Below are positions 16,061-24,240 of a DNA stretch of 64,000 nucleotides, piece by piece. This stretch comes from JAHEJN01 sp963787285 (lineage in GTDB: Bacteria > Actinomycetota > Acidimicrobiia > Acidimicrobiales > JAHEJN01), in contig CAWBCM010000020.1 of assembly GCA_963787285.1 (NCBI GenBank), positions 186,001 to 250,000 on the forward strand. The letters run 5' to 3'. A program made the position numbers and the translations under genes. Below the pieces are notes generated by a model that searched no databases, was not told the origin of the DNA, and worked only from the letters and a program-made list of their open reading frames with translations. Every line of letters starts with the position of its first letter. The stretch's first letter is position 1.

Positions 16061-17275
16061 ATGACCGCCACGCCCGATATCGCTGCCGACACGCCGACGT
16101 GCCCGGCGAGATGGCGCCGCCGAGCCGGCGTCGGCGTCGCCACGGCGCTCGTCGTCCTCGCCGTTCCTCATGCTTCGAGCGGTCTCGATCACACTGTTGC
16201 GCCGGGTGAGACCCTGAGCCTCATTGCGCCGACCTACGGCACCTCGGTCGAGTCGATCGTTGCGGCGAATGCCCTGGCCGATCGAGATCTCATCGTCAGC
16301 GGTCAGGTCCTCACCATTCCCGACGCGGTCGTTCCGGTGACGACCCACACGGTCGTGCTCGGAGAGACGCTCGGCGTGATCGCCGACCGCCACGGTCTGA
16401 GCGCGGCCGAACTGGCGGAGGCCAACGGCATCACCGATCTCGATCTCGTCCGCGAAGGCACGGTGTTGACGATCGGTGGACCCGCCGCGGCCCCTCCCGC
16501 TGTCGACGCAACTGCACCGGTGTCCCACACGGTGGCCACCGGTGAGACACTCGCCGAAATTGCCGCCCGGTACGGCACCACCGTTGCGGCGATCGTCGAA
16601 GCCAACGGCCTGGGTGATCCGAACCTCATCGTGGAGGGTGCGATCTTGAACATCGGTGCCGGCTCGCCGCCGGCGGCGGTGGCCGAGGTGGCGGTGCAGC
16701 CGGCCCCTGCCGCACGACATACCGTTGCCCCGGGGGAGACCCTGGGTGTCATCGCCGCCCGCTACGGCACCACCGCCTCGGCCCTCGCAGGCCTGAACGG
16801 CATCGATGACGTCAACATGGTCGTGACCGGGATGCAGCTGTCGATTCCATCCGCCCCTACGGCGGTCTCGACGCCCGGTGTCGTGGGAACGACCACGGCG
16901 CCCCTGCTCGAGCAGTGGGCGAGGGTGTACGGCGTTCCGGTCGACCTGTTCAAGGCGCTCACCTGGTTCGAGTCGGGATGGAACAACACGATGGTGAGCA
17001 ACGTCGGAGCCATCGGCATCGGGCAGCTGATGCCGGCGACGGTCGAGTTCGTGTCGACCGAGCTCCTCGGCGAACCCATCGACCCCAACGACCTCTCGGA
17101 CAACATCCGGGCGTCGGCTCGTTTCCTGCGCTATCTGCTCGACGAGACCGGTTGGGACGCCACGGCCGCCATCGCCGCGTACTACCAGGGTCTGGCCGCC
17201 CTACGAGAGCACGGCGTCTACGCCTCGAGCTGGTTCTACATCGAGGGAATCCTGGCACTGCGAGAGCGGTTCTGA
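16061..17275 (+). CDS. Secreted LysM (x4) lytic transglycosylase
   Basis: This 404-residue protein binds and probably cuts peptidoglycan. After a signal peptide (about residues 22-41, AGVGVATALVVLAVPHASSG) it has four LysM repeats at about 43-87, 95-138, 155-198 and 220-262, each with the TVAPGETLGVIA-type start. A C-terminal SLT-like domain from about residue 283 carries WFESGWNNTMVSNVGAIGIG, with Glu304 as the likely catalytic acid, then QLMPAT and a C-terminal IAAYYQG. The four LysM copies are joined by Ala/Pro-rich linkers. The gene stands alone, and a short GA-rich hairpin just before the ATG includes the likely ribosome site. Confidence 0.88.
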   Translation: MTATPDIAADTPTCPARWRRRAGVGVATALVVLAVPHASSGLDHTVAPGETLSLIAPTYGTSVESIVAANALADRDLIVSGQVLTIPDAVVPVTTHTVVLGETLGVIADRHGLSAAELAEANGITDLDLVREGTVLTIGGPAAAPPAVDATAPVSHTVATGETLAEIAARYGTTVAAIVEANGLGDPNLIVEGAILNIGAGSPPAAVAEVAVQPAPAARHTVAPGETLGVIAARYGTTASALAGLNGIDDVNMVVTGMQLSIPSAPTAVSTPGVVGTTTAPLLEQWARVYGVPVDLFKALTWFESGWNNTMVSNVGAIGIGQLMPATVEFVSTELLGEPIDPNDLSDNIRASARFLRYLLDETGWDATAAIAAYYQGLAALREHGVYASSWFYIEGILALRERF

Positions 17276-17397
17276 CACGGTCGACGAAATGCCGACGCTG
17301 CGACTGGTGTCACATTCGTCGACTTTGGCACGCGTTTCCCCGCCAGTTGTGCATATGATCCGGCCGCAGTCCACATCACCGTTCACCCAGGATCGAA

Positions 17398-17880
17398 ATG
17401 GCCGACGACAGCGACACTGACGAAGAGGTCGACGACGACCTCGACGACGATCTCGACGTCGACGACGACGATGTTCTCGAGGTCGACGATGTCGATGACG
17501 ACGACCTCGTCGACGAGGACTTCGTGGCCGATGTCGATGACGACGACGACGATGACGACGACGAGGACGAAGACCAGCCGGCATCGCGTAAACCGAGCGA
17601 TGACGACGATGACGACGAACCCGATCCCGACGATCTCGAAGCGGACCTCGATCAGATCCTGAAGAACCGCCTGGCGGCGAGCGACGACGACGACGATGAC
17701 GACGAAGATGCACCGGTCCCGCCTGCACCCGAGAGCAGCGAGTCGGTGCTGCCGAAGCGCGAGGGAGAGTGGATGTGTGAGGGCTGCTTCCTGATCGTGA
17801 ACGCTCGGATGTTCGGGCGGCGATCGAACCCGTCATGCCCCTCCGGAGAGGATCCCTGCCCATCACTCGAGCTGCTGTGA
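17398..17880 (+). CDS. Aspartate-rich DUF4193-family protein
   Basis: This 160-residue protein is extremely acidic: the first 115 residues are mainly Asp and Glu, with repeated DDD and DDDDDD runs. The C-terminal 40 residues hold the conserved core, GEWMCEGCFLIVNARMFG, which matches the DUF4193 pattern CxxCFLV found across actinobacteria, followed by two further Cys. Mycobacterial DUF4193 proteins are about 100 residues, so the acidic tract is an expansion. Four Cys could bind one zinc. The function of the family is unknown. Its stop overlaps the next gene as GTGA. Confidence 0.8.
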   Translation: MADDSDTDEEVDDDLDDDLDVDDDDVLEVDDVDDDDLVDEDFVADVDDDDDDDDDEDEDQPASRKPSDDDDDDEPDPDDLEADLDQILKNRLAASDDDDDDDEDAPVPPAPESSESVLPKREGEWMCEGCFLIVNARMFGRRSNPSCPSGEDPCPSLELL

Positions 17881-18308
17881 CCACCCGGTCACGCCATCCG
17901 ATCCAGCACGGTGTCGAGCTCGCCCTCGCGGTGCCGGTGGCCCTGTTGGGTCGCATTCGCCGACGACTTCCCGGCGTAGCGCAGCACGTCGGGAACAGTC
18001 GGGCCGTCGGAAAGCTCGTCGTGGAGCAGGGGATCGCGCAGGTCACCGAGAGCAAGGTGCCGTCGCCGAAGGGGTCCGCGCCGGCCGCCACGCCGCGACC
18101 TGCCCGCGATGTCTCTCGTGCAACCCGGGTGGTCGAGGTGCCGTCGGCGCCGTCTGCCATCCCCGACTACGCGAGTCTGGCGGCCAGCCAGGTGGTGCCA
18201 CGCCTCGCCGCGCTCACCGACTCCGAGGTCGAGGAAGTGGCGGCCTACGAGATGGCCACGCGCAAACGTCGCACCATTCTTGCTGCGGTCGAGCGGCGCC
18301 GGCCGTGA
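17877..18308 (+). CDS. Hypothetical protein, co-translated with DUF4193 gene
   Basis: This 143-residue protein was not recognised. GTG 17877 overlaps the DUF4193 stop and was preferred over upstream starts in the same frame. A hydrophobic stretch occurs early (ELALAVPVALLGRI). The C-terminal 45 residues form a likely helix (LAALTDSEVEEVAAYEMATRKRR), a pattern seen in short actinobacterial proteins of unknown role found next to DUF4193. Its stop overlaps the GNAT gene start, so the three genes form one transcript. Confidence 0.65.
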   Translation: MTTRSRHPIQHGVELALAVPVALLGRIRRRLPGVAQHVGNSRAVGKLVVEQGIAQVTESKVPSPKGSAPAATPRPARDVSRATRVVEVPSAPSAIPDYASLAASQVVPRLAALTDSEVEEVAAYEMATRKRRTILAAVERRRP

Positions 18309-18775
18309 TCGAGGCCGCCGTGGCTGCCACTGCGGCCGACGTGGAGGTGTTGGGTCAGCTCGCCGAGTTTGCCCGCCTCGAGAAGTCCGACAGCCGCGGC
18401 GGGCTGATGTTCCTTGCTCGTGAATCGCCTCCGGGGCCCCACGACGAGCGCCTCGCGGCGGCCATCGCCGACGAGAATCAGGTGGTGCTGTGCGGCACGA
18501 TCGACGGCGTCATTGTCGGCTTCGCGTCGATGATCATCGAGACGCTCCGCACGGGGGAGTCGCTCGCCGCCGTCGGCGAGTTGTTCGTGCTCCCGGATGC
18601 TCGCGGCGTCGGTGTCGGAGAGGCGCTGATGGATGCGCTGGTCGTCGCGGCGCAGAGCGCCGGGTGTCGTGGCATCGATGCCATCGCCCTGCCCGGCGAT
18701 CGCGAGACGAAGAACTTCTTCGAGACCTTCGGACTCAAGGCGCGAGCCATCCTCGTGCACCGGTCGTTCGACTGA
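18305..18775 (+). CDS. GNAT-family N-acetyltransferase
   Basis: This 156-residue enzyme has the GNAT fold. The central strand and acetyl-CoA loop read VGELFVLPDARGVGVGEALMDALV at about residues 90-113, with the R-x-x-G-x-G/A pattern as ARGVGVGEAL. The C-terminal block RETKNFFETFGLKARAILVHR is also typical. It starts at GTG 18305 inside the preceding stop. The acceptor cannot be told from sequence. It is the third gene of the DUF4193 transcript and is convergent with the Arg/Gly-rich gene. Confidence 0.85.
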   Translation: MIEAAVAATAADVEVLGQLAEFARLEKSDSRGGLMFLARESPPGPHDERLAAAIADENQVVLCGTIDGVIVGFASMIIETLRTGESLAAVGELFVLPDARGVGVGEALMDALVVAAQSAGCRGIDAIALPGDRETKNFFETFGLKARAILVHRSFD

Positions 18776-18793
18776 GCGACCGACGGACGACTA

Positions 18794-20397
18794 CTACTCC
18801 TCGTTCGATGCGGCGGGTTCGTCGGTGTCGGCGGGTTCGTCGGGAACAACGGGTTCTTCGGGGACAGCGGTCGCGTCGGTGTGGATGGGTTCGACCGTGT
18901 CGGTGGGTTCGTCGGGAACGACGGGTTCTTCGGGGACGGCGGTCGCGTCGGTGTGGGTGGGTTCGTCGGGAACGACGGGTTCTTCGGGGACGGCGGTCGC
19001 GTCGGTGTGGGTGGGTTCGTCGGGAACGACGGGTTCGACGGGCGCCTCGGGCGGGGTGGTGTCGCCGGAGCCCGGGGGTTCGGCGGCGGACTCGGGCGGA
19101 GCCTTGGTTGCCGCCGAATCGGTGGGCGGCGGGATCGGTGGTTTGCGCCGGGGTCGCCGGCCCGAGGACACCTCGACACCGAACAGCGCGGCGATGGCCG
19201 GGACCCGTCCCGCAACCTTGCGTACCGTGGCGAGCAGTTCGTCGCCGGGTTCGGGAGGAAGGCCCACGGGCACGACCTGGGCGCGCGCCGGGGAGTAGCT
19301 GACGGCGTCGAGGACGGTGCCCCATCGCTGCGGCGCGACGTCGGGGGTGAGGGCCGCCGACGCCTGTTGTGCCAGTGAGCTCAGGAGTTCGGCGGGTAGT
19401 GGGGTGCCGGCCTTGGGGGACGCGAGCTCAGCCGCAAGGCTCGAACGGTGCGACCCTCCGACGTTGCGGTCCGGAGCTCTGCGAGCCACGCCTGATGCTC
19501 TCGGTCGACGCGGAGGGTGAGTCCGGTCCGCAGCTTCTCGGCCAGCGCCCGGGTCTCGTCGGTGCGGGCATTGCCGTCGGCGGCAACGACCACCGAGCGC
19601 AGGTCGGCCAGGCTCACGTCTTCGATCGTGGCCATGGCGGCGTCGGCCCGATCGTGCCACTCGGCGGCCTTCAGGACCGGCAGCAGGTCTTCGGCCATCT
19701 TCAGGAATACCGCCGGATCGATCTCGGGCTGCCCAGCGGCGCGAGCACCCTCGTTCTGGGTCTCGATGGCCTGTCGGACGGCAGGCAGGCCACCTCTGAG
19801 CACGTGTTCGGCGATCGGACGCTGCTCCTCGGGCACCGTGGCCAACACGGCGGTGCGGTGTTCACGCTTGGGGCGGAGCTTCTTGGGCTTCGGCTTGGCA
19901 GGACGATCGTCGGGGCGTGGCCGCGAAGGTCGGTCGCGCCGGCTCTTGGGCCGCTCGGACTCAGGCCGGCCATTGCGGGACTGGCCGTCAGGACGTGGCT
20001 TGTCCCGGCCCTCACCGCCTCGACGGGGGCCGCCTCGGTCGTCCCGTCTGCCGCCGCCACGCCGACCGCCTTCGCGACCATCGCCATCGCGGCCGCGACC
20101 CCGGCCGCGACCTTTCGGCGCCAGCTGGGTGGTGACGGCTGGTTCGTCCTTGCCGGTACCCACCACCTCGAGACGCTCCGGCTCGGCGCGCGCCGCCTTG
20201 GGCGGGAGGACCGACAGGATCTCGATTCCGTCGATCAGGAAATCGGCTTCGACCTTGACGACATCGCCCAGGGAAACGCCTTCGGGAATCAACGATCCCG
20301 CCAGCTCACCCTTCGGCAGCTTGGCGCCGGCGGCCCGCCAAGTCCAGGTGCCGTCCGGGCGGGTGCTCGTGAGCTCGACATCGATTCTGCGCGACAT
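18794..20397 (-). CDS. Arg/Gly-rich basic protein with OB-like N-terminus and PEEPVVPDEP repeats (one frameshift as read)
   Basis: This protein of about 534 residues is not a family I can name. Residues 1-70 look like a small beta-domain (GTWTWRAAGAKLPKGELAGS, IDGIEILSVLPP). A strongly basic RGRGRGRDGDGREGGRR-type tract follows to about residue 170, then a helical region (VLATVPEEQRPIAEHVLRGG). The text RTVRALRLSSRPP runs in one frame and AGTPLPAELLSSLAQQ in the next. One missing G in the run at 19413-19417 explains the split. The C-terminus has 18-residue Pro/Glu/Asp repeats. Basic RG tracts often bind RNA, so an RNA-associated role is possible but unproven. Start ATG 20397. Confidence 0.68.
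18800..19035 (-). repeat. 54-bp coding tandem repeat (about 3.5 copies)
   Basis: Tandem near-identical copies of a 54-base unit encode the 18-residue sequence TDATAVPEEPVVPDEPTH at the C-terminus of the Arg/Gly-rich protein. Copies differ by a few bases; one has a VEPIH insert. The repeat keeps the frame and codes an acidic, proline-rich extension, so it is a protein repeat and not a CRISPR. Copy number is likely to vary between strains. Confidence 0.85.
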
Positions 20398-20478
20398 AGA
20401 TGCCACACGCTAGCGCCGGGTCCCACTGCATCGCCGTCCCGACCCGATGTTCGCCCACAGCCGCTAGTCTGACGCCAA

Positions 20479-20578
20479 CATCCGGGGAGTTCGAGAGCGT
20501 CGGACTGAGAGGGTGGTCTGGCACAGCCGTCACCACCGACCCGCAAACCTGATCCGGGTAATGCCGGCGTAGGAAGGA
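20479..20578 (+). promoter_or_regulatory. TPP (thiamine pyrophosphate) riboswitch
   Basis: The THI-box core is nearly perfect: CTGAGAGGGTGG at 20505-20516, ACCTGATCCGGGTAATGCC at 20547-20565, then GGCGTAGGAAGG. The outer P1 stem begins with CATCCGGGGAG at 20479. The final AGGAAGGA also serves as the ribosome site for the thiB GTG at 20585. Ligand binding could therefore hide it, switching off translation when thiamine pyrophosphate is plentiful. It precedes thiB-thiP-thiQ, a thiamine importer, which fits this regulation. Confidence 0.95.
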
Positions 20579-20584
20579 CGTGTT

Positions 20585-21607
20585 GTGCGTGGTCGACGAA
20601 GCCTGATGGCGGTCATGGCGTTCACCGTGGCGACGGCGGCATGCTCGAGTGGAGAACGAGACGACATCGTCACCGTTGTGACCCACGACGCCTTCCTCGT
20701 GTCCGAGAACGTGATCGCCTCCTTCGAGGAGGAGACCGGAATCGACGTTCGGTTCCTCACCAGCGCTGATGTCGGAACCCTCGTGACCGAGGCCGTCCTC
20801 ACCCGCGACGATCCCACCGCCGACGTCTTGTTCGGTATCGACAACACGTTCCTCTCGCGCGGATTCGACGCGGAGCTCTTCCTGCCCTACGAGTCACCGG
20901 GGCTGGCCGACGTTCCGGCCGAGTTCCGGGTCGACGAGGCGAACCGAGTGACGCCGATCGACTACGGCGACGTCTGCGTCAACGTGAGTGAAGCCGTCAC
21001 GGGTGATCGGCCCACCTCGTTCGAGGACCTCCGCGATCCGCAATACGCATCCCAGTGGGTCACCCAGAACCCCGAGACGTCATCGCCGGGCCTGGCCATG
21101 TTGTTGTCGACGATTGCCGTCTACGGAGAGGACGGCTGGGAGGAGTTCTGGGCCGACGTCGCCGCCAACGGTCTCGAGGTCACGGCGGGATGGACCGAGG
21201 CGTACTTCGGGGACTTCGTCGCCGGGGGAGGGGACCGCACGATCGTGACGTCCTACGCATCGAGCCCGGTGGCCGAGGTGGCCCTGGCCGAGACACCCAT
21301 CGACGCGCCCAGCACCTTCATCCTGCCCGACACCTGCTTCCGTCAGATCGAGTTCGCGGGGATCCTCGCCAATGCCGAACACCCCGAGGCGGCCCGAGAG
21401 TTCATCGATTTCATGCTCACCGACGAGTTCCAGAACGACGTTCCGCTGAACATGTTCGTCTACCCGGTCAGCGCAACCGCCAGCCTGCCCGAGGTGTTCG
21501 TCGAGAACACCACGGTGGTCGAGTCGCCACTGCAACTCGACCCCGCCCGGATCGGTGAGATGCGTGACGAGTGGACGGCTCGATGGGTCGAGCTCGTGTT
21601 GCGATGA
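20585..21607 (+). CDS. thiB: Thiamine ABC transporter substrate-binding lipoprotein
   Basis: This 340-residue periplasmic-type binding protein captures thiamine for import. The signal ends in VATAACSSG with lipid-attached Cys20. The mature part opens VTVVTHDAFLVSENVIASFEEET and contains GIDNTFLSRGFDAELFLPYE and VTPIDYGDVCVNV, all typical of ThiB/TbpA. The start is GTG 20585, six bases after a strong AGGAAGGA. The upstream TPP riboswitch and the downstream permease and ATPase confirm the role. Its stop overlaps the thiP ATG. Confidence 0.93.
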   Translation: MRGRRSLMAVMAFTVATAACSSGERDDIVTVVTHDAFLVSENVIASFEEETGIDVRFLTSADVGTLVTEAVLTRDDPTADVLFGIDNTFLSRGFDAELFLPYESPGLADVPAEFRVDEANRVTPIDYGDVCVNVSEAVTGDRPTSFEDLRDPQYASQWVTQNPETSSPGLAMLLSTIAVYGEDGWEEFWADVAANGLEVTAGWTEAYFGDFVAGGGDRTIVTSYASSPVAEVALAETPIDAPSTFILPDTCFRQIEFAGILANAEHPEAAREFIDFMLTDEFQNDVPLNMFVYPVSATASLPEVFVENTTVVESPLQLDPARIGEMRDEWTARWVELVLR

Positions 21608-23217
21608 GTCGCATCGGCCGGGCGACGGCGCTGCTGCCGCTTGCGTTCCTGGCTGTGTTCTTCCTGTACCCGCTGGCGACGATTCTGTGGCGGGGTCTCG
21701 GCGACGACGCCGCGGACCCGGTCGGGGTACTGCGCTCGGAGACCCTGTGGCGGGTGGGGTGGTTCACGCTCTGGCAGGCCGTCGTCTCGACCGTGGTGAC
21801 CACGATCGTGGCGATGCCGGGCGCATGGGTGCTCGCTCACCGTCGCTTTCGGGGCCGGGCTCTGGTCCGGGCGCTGGCTGTGGTGCCCTTCGTCCTGCCC
21901 ACCGTTGTCGTGGCGACTGCCTTCTCGGCCCTCTTCACGTCGTTGGGAGTCGCCGACGGTTCGATCTCCCTTGCCCAGTCGACGGCGGCGATCGTCATCG
22001 CGCACGTCTTCTTCAACTACGCGGTGGTCCTGCGCACCGTCAGCACGGTGTGGGAGCGTCTCGACATCGCCCTCGAGCACGAGGCCCGCATGCTGGGTGC
22101 CAGTCCGTGGCAGGCGTTCCGCATGATCACCCTGCCTCGTCTGGCCCCGGCCATTCTCGGCTCGGCCTCGATCGTCTTCCTGTTCAGCTTCACGAGCTTC
22201 GGTGTGGTCCTGCTCCTCGGTGGACCGCGAAAGGCAACGCTCGACACCGAGATCTGGCGGTACGCGACCCAGCGAGGGGAGCTCGACGCAGCTGCGGTGA
22301 TCTCTGTCCTCCAACTGGTGGCGGTCGTCGGCGCGCTCGCTCTGAGCACCGTCGTCCAGCATCGCTACTCCGTGCGGGAGTCGACCCGCGGCATCAGTCG
22401 CGCCCGACGGGCGAGCCGGCGGAACGAGCGCATTGTCCAGGGGTTGTGTCTCGCCTCCATCGCCGTGGTGTTGGGCGGGCCACTCGTTGCCCTGGTCGAG
22501 CGAAGTTTTCGCACGACCGGGGGGTACGGACTCGGGTCGTATCGAGCCCTGAGCGCCGACAGCGGACGAATTCCGGTGCTGCCGCAGTCGGCACTCGTGG
22601 CGGTGTTCAACTCGTTGTGGATCGCCGCGTTGGCTGCGGCGATCGCGACCGCAGCGGGACTCGGTGCCGCGGTCGTCAGCCAGCGAGGTGGACGGCTCGG
22701 TCGAGTCACCGAGGCGACGTATCTCCTCCCGCTCGGCACCTCCGGCGTGCTTCTCGGTCTCGGCTTCCTGCTCGCCCTCGACGATCCACCGCTCGACCTC
22801 CGGACCAGCTGGATCCTGATCCCGCTCGCTCAGGCTCTCGTGGGACTGCCCTTCGTGCTGCGGGCCGTCCTCCCGGTCATCGCCTCGATCGACGACGGCC
22901 TGCGCGAGGCGGCGGCGACCCTCGGCGCCGCGCCACTGCGCGTCTGGCGAGCGGTCGACTTCCCTGCGATCTGGCGGGCAACGCTCGTGGGAGCGGGATT
23001 CGCCTTCGCCGTGTCGCTCGGCGAGTTCGGGGCAACGGTGTTCATCTCGCGCCCGGAACGGCTCACGGTGCCCGTGGCGATCTTTCGTCTGCTCGGCCGT
23101 CCCGGCAGCGCACCCCAGGGTCAGGCAATGGCCCTGTCGGTCATCCTGATGGCGCTCACCGCCGTGTCGATCCTCCTCGTCGAACGAGCTCGCCCCCGAG
23201 GTAGCGATGGCTGGTGA
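21604..23217 (+). CDS. thiP: Thiamine ABC transporter permease (fused two-domain)
   Basis: This 537-residue inner-membrane protein has about twelve helices in two fused permease halves. Each half has an EAA loop facing the ATPase: EARMLGASPWQAFRMITLP in half one and LREAAATLGAAPLRVWRAVDF in half two. It starts at ATG 21604, overlapping the thiB stop as ATGA. ThiP is known as a fused permease in this importer class, so the double length is normal. It overlaps thiQ by 11 bases. Confidence 0.92.
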   Translation: MSRIGRATALLPLAFLAVFFLYPLATILWRGLGDDAADPVGVLRSETLWRVGWFTLWQAVVSTVVTTIVAMPGAWVLAHRRFRGRALVRALAVVPFVLPTVVVATAFSALFTSLGVADGSISLAQSTAAIVIAHVFFNYAVVLRTVSTVWERLDIALEHEARMLGASPWQAFRMITLPRLAPAILGSASIVFLFSFTSFGVVLLLGGPRKATLDTEIWRYATQRGELDAAAVISVLQLVAVVGALALSTVVQHRYSVRESTRGISRARRASRRNERIVQGLCLASIAVVLGGPLVALVERSFRTTGGYGLGSYRALSADSGRIPVLPQSALVAVFNSLWIAALAAAIATAAGLGAAVVSQRGGRLGRVTEATYLLPLGTSGVLLGLGFLLALDDPPLDLRTSWILIPLAQALVGLPFVLRAVLPVIASIDDGLREAAATLGAAPLRVWRAVDFPAIWRATLVGAGFAFAVSLGEFGATVFISRPERLTVPVAIFRLLGRPGSAPQGQAMALSVILMALTAVSILLVERARPRGSDGW

Positions 23218-24229
23218 CCGTCGTCTCGAGGTGCGCGACGTGAGCGTGTCCTTCGGGCCGCTCGTGGCCGTCGACGCCGTCGATCTCGCCATCGAGGAGG
23301 CGGAGATCGTCGCGCTCCTCGGTCCTTCGGGCTGCGGCAAGTCCACCCTCTTGCGAGCCATCGCGGGCCTCCAGGCGATCGACACCGGCTCGATCGTGTA
23401 CGACGGCCTCGATCTGGCGACGGTGCCGCCACACCTGCGGGGTATGGGTCTCATGTCACAATCGCATTCGTTGTTCCCGCACCGTTCTGTGGCCGAGAAC
23501 GTGAGCTTCGGGCTCGAGCTCCAGAGGCTCCCCAAGACCCAGCGACGCACCCGCGTCGCCGAGTTGCTCGCCTCGGTCGGGCTGTCGGGCTTCGAACAGC
23601 GGCGAATCGACGGCTTGTCGGGTGGCGAGGCCCAGCGCGTCGCCCTGGCCCGCACCCTGGCTCCGGGCCCGGCGCTGGTGATGCTCGACGAACCCATGGG
23701 CTCGCTCGATCGGGCCCTTCGGGAACGTCTCGCCATCGACATCCGGCGGACGCTGCGAAACGAGGGGGTGAGCGCACTGGTGGTGACCCACGATCAAGAC
23801 GAAGCGTTCACCATCGCCGATCGGGTGGCGGTCATGCGCTCGGGACGAGTCGTGCAGGTCGGTACGCCGACCGAGCTTCGTCGATCACCTCGCTCGACCT
23901 TCGTGGCCGGATTCCTCGGCATCGACACCTTTGTGCCCGTCGTCGTGAGCACCGAGGGCGACTTCGACCTCGGCGGGCTCAACCTGCGCCGCCGCGACTG
24001 GCCGCCCGGGCCCGCCATCGCAGTGGTACCACCCGAGGCGATCGTGCCCGGCGGCCCGGGTGCCGTTGCCGCCGACGTCGGACAGCAGCGCTTTCGCGGT
24101 GATCACTTCGTCACCGACGTGATCCTCGGCGGGAAGCGAATGGTGATGAACCTCGTCGAGCCGCGACGAGAAGGCGACTCGATCGAGGTCTCGATCGACG
24201 CCGATCGCTTGGCCCGCGTCGACGGTTAG
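23207..24229 (+). CDS. thiQ: Thiamine ABC transporter ATP-binding protein
   Basis: This 340-residue ATPase powers thiamine uptake. Walker A is GPSGCGKST at about residues 39-47, the signature is LSGGEAQRVALARTLA, Walker B is LVMLDEPMGSLD, and the switch His is in VVTHDQDEAF. After the ATPase core a 100-residue C-terminal TOBE-like regulatory domain is present (AVVPPEAIVPGG, HFVTDVILGG), making it longer than enterobacterial ThiQ and closer to Fe/putrescine-type ATPases. The riboswitch and operon position decide the substrate. Confidence 0.92.
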   Translation: MAGDRRLEVRDVSVSFGPLVAVDAVDLAIEEAEIVALLGPSGCGKSTLLRAIAGLQAIDTGSIVYDGLDLATVPPHLRGMGLMSQSHSLFPHRSVAENVSFGLELQRLPKTQRRTRVAELLASVGLSGFEQRRIDGLSGGEAQRVALARTLAPGPALVMLDEPMGSLDRALRERLAIDIRRTLRNEGVSALVVTHDQDEAFTIADRVAVMRSGRVVQVGTPTELRRSPRSTFVAGFLGIDTFVPVVVSTEGDFDLGGLNLRRRDWPPGPAIAVVPPEAIVPGGPGAVAADVGQQRFRGDHFVTDVILGGKRMVMNLVEPRREGDSIEVSIDADRLARVDG

Positions 24230-24240
24230 GGTCTGCAGCC

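Noticed and set aside
18800..19035. CRISPR-like short repeats
   Set aside because: Repeats are contiguous, in frame and code an 18-residue protein repeat, with no unique spacers.
21460..23742. Long minus-strand frame opposite thiP/thiQ
   Set aside because: Translation is low-complexity and charged; thiP and thiQ on the plus strand have clear motifs and codon bias.
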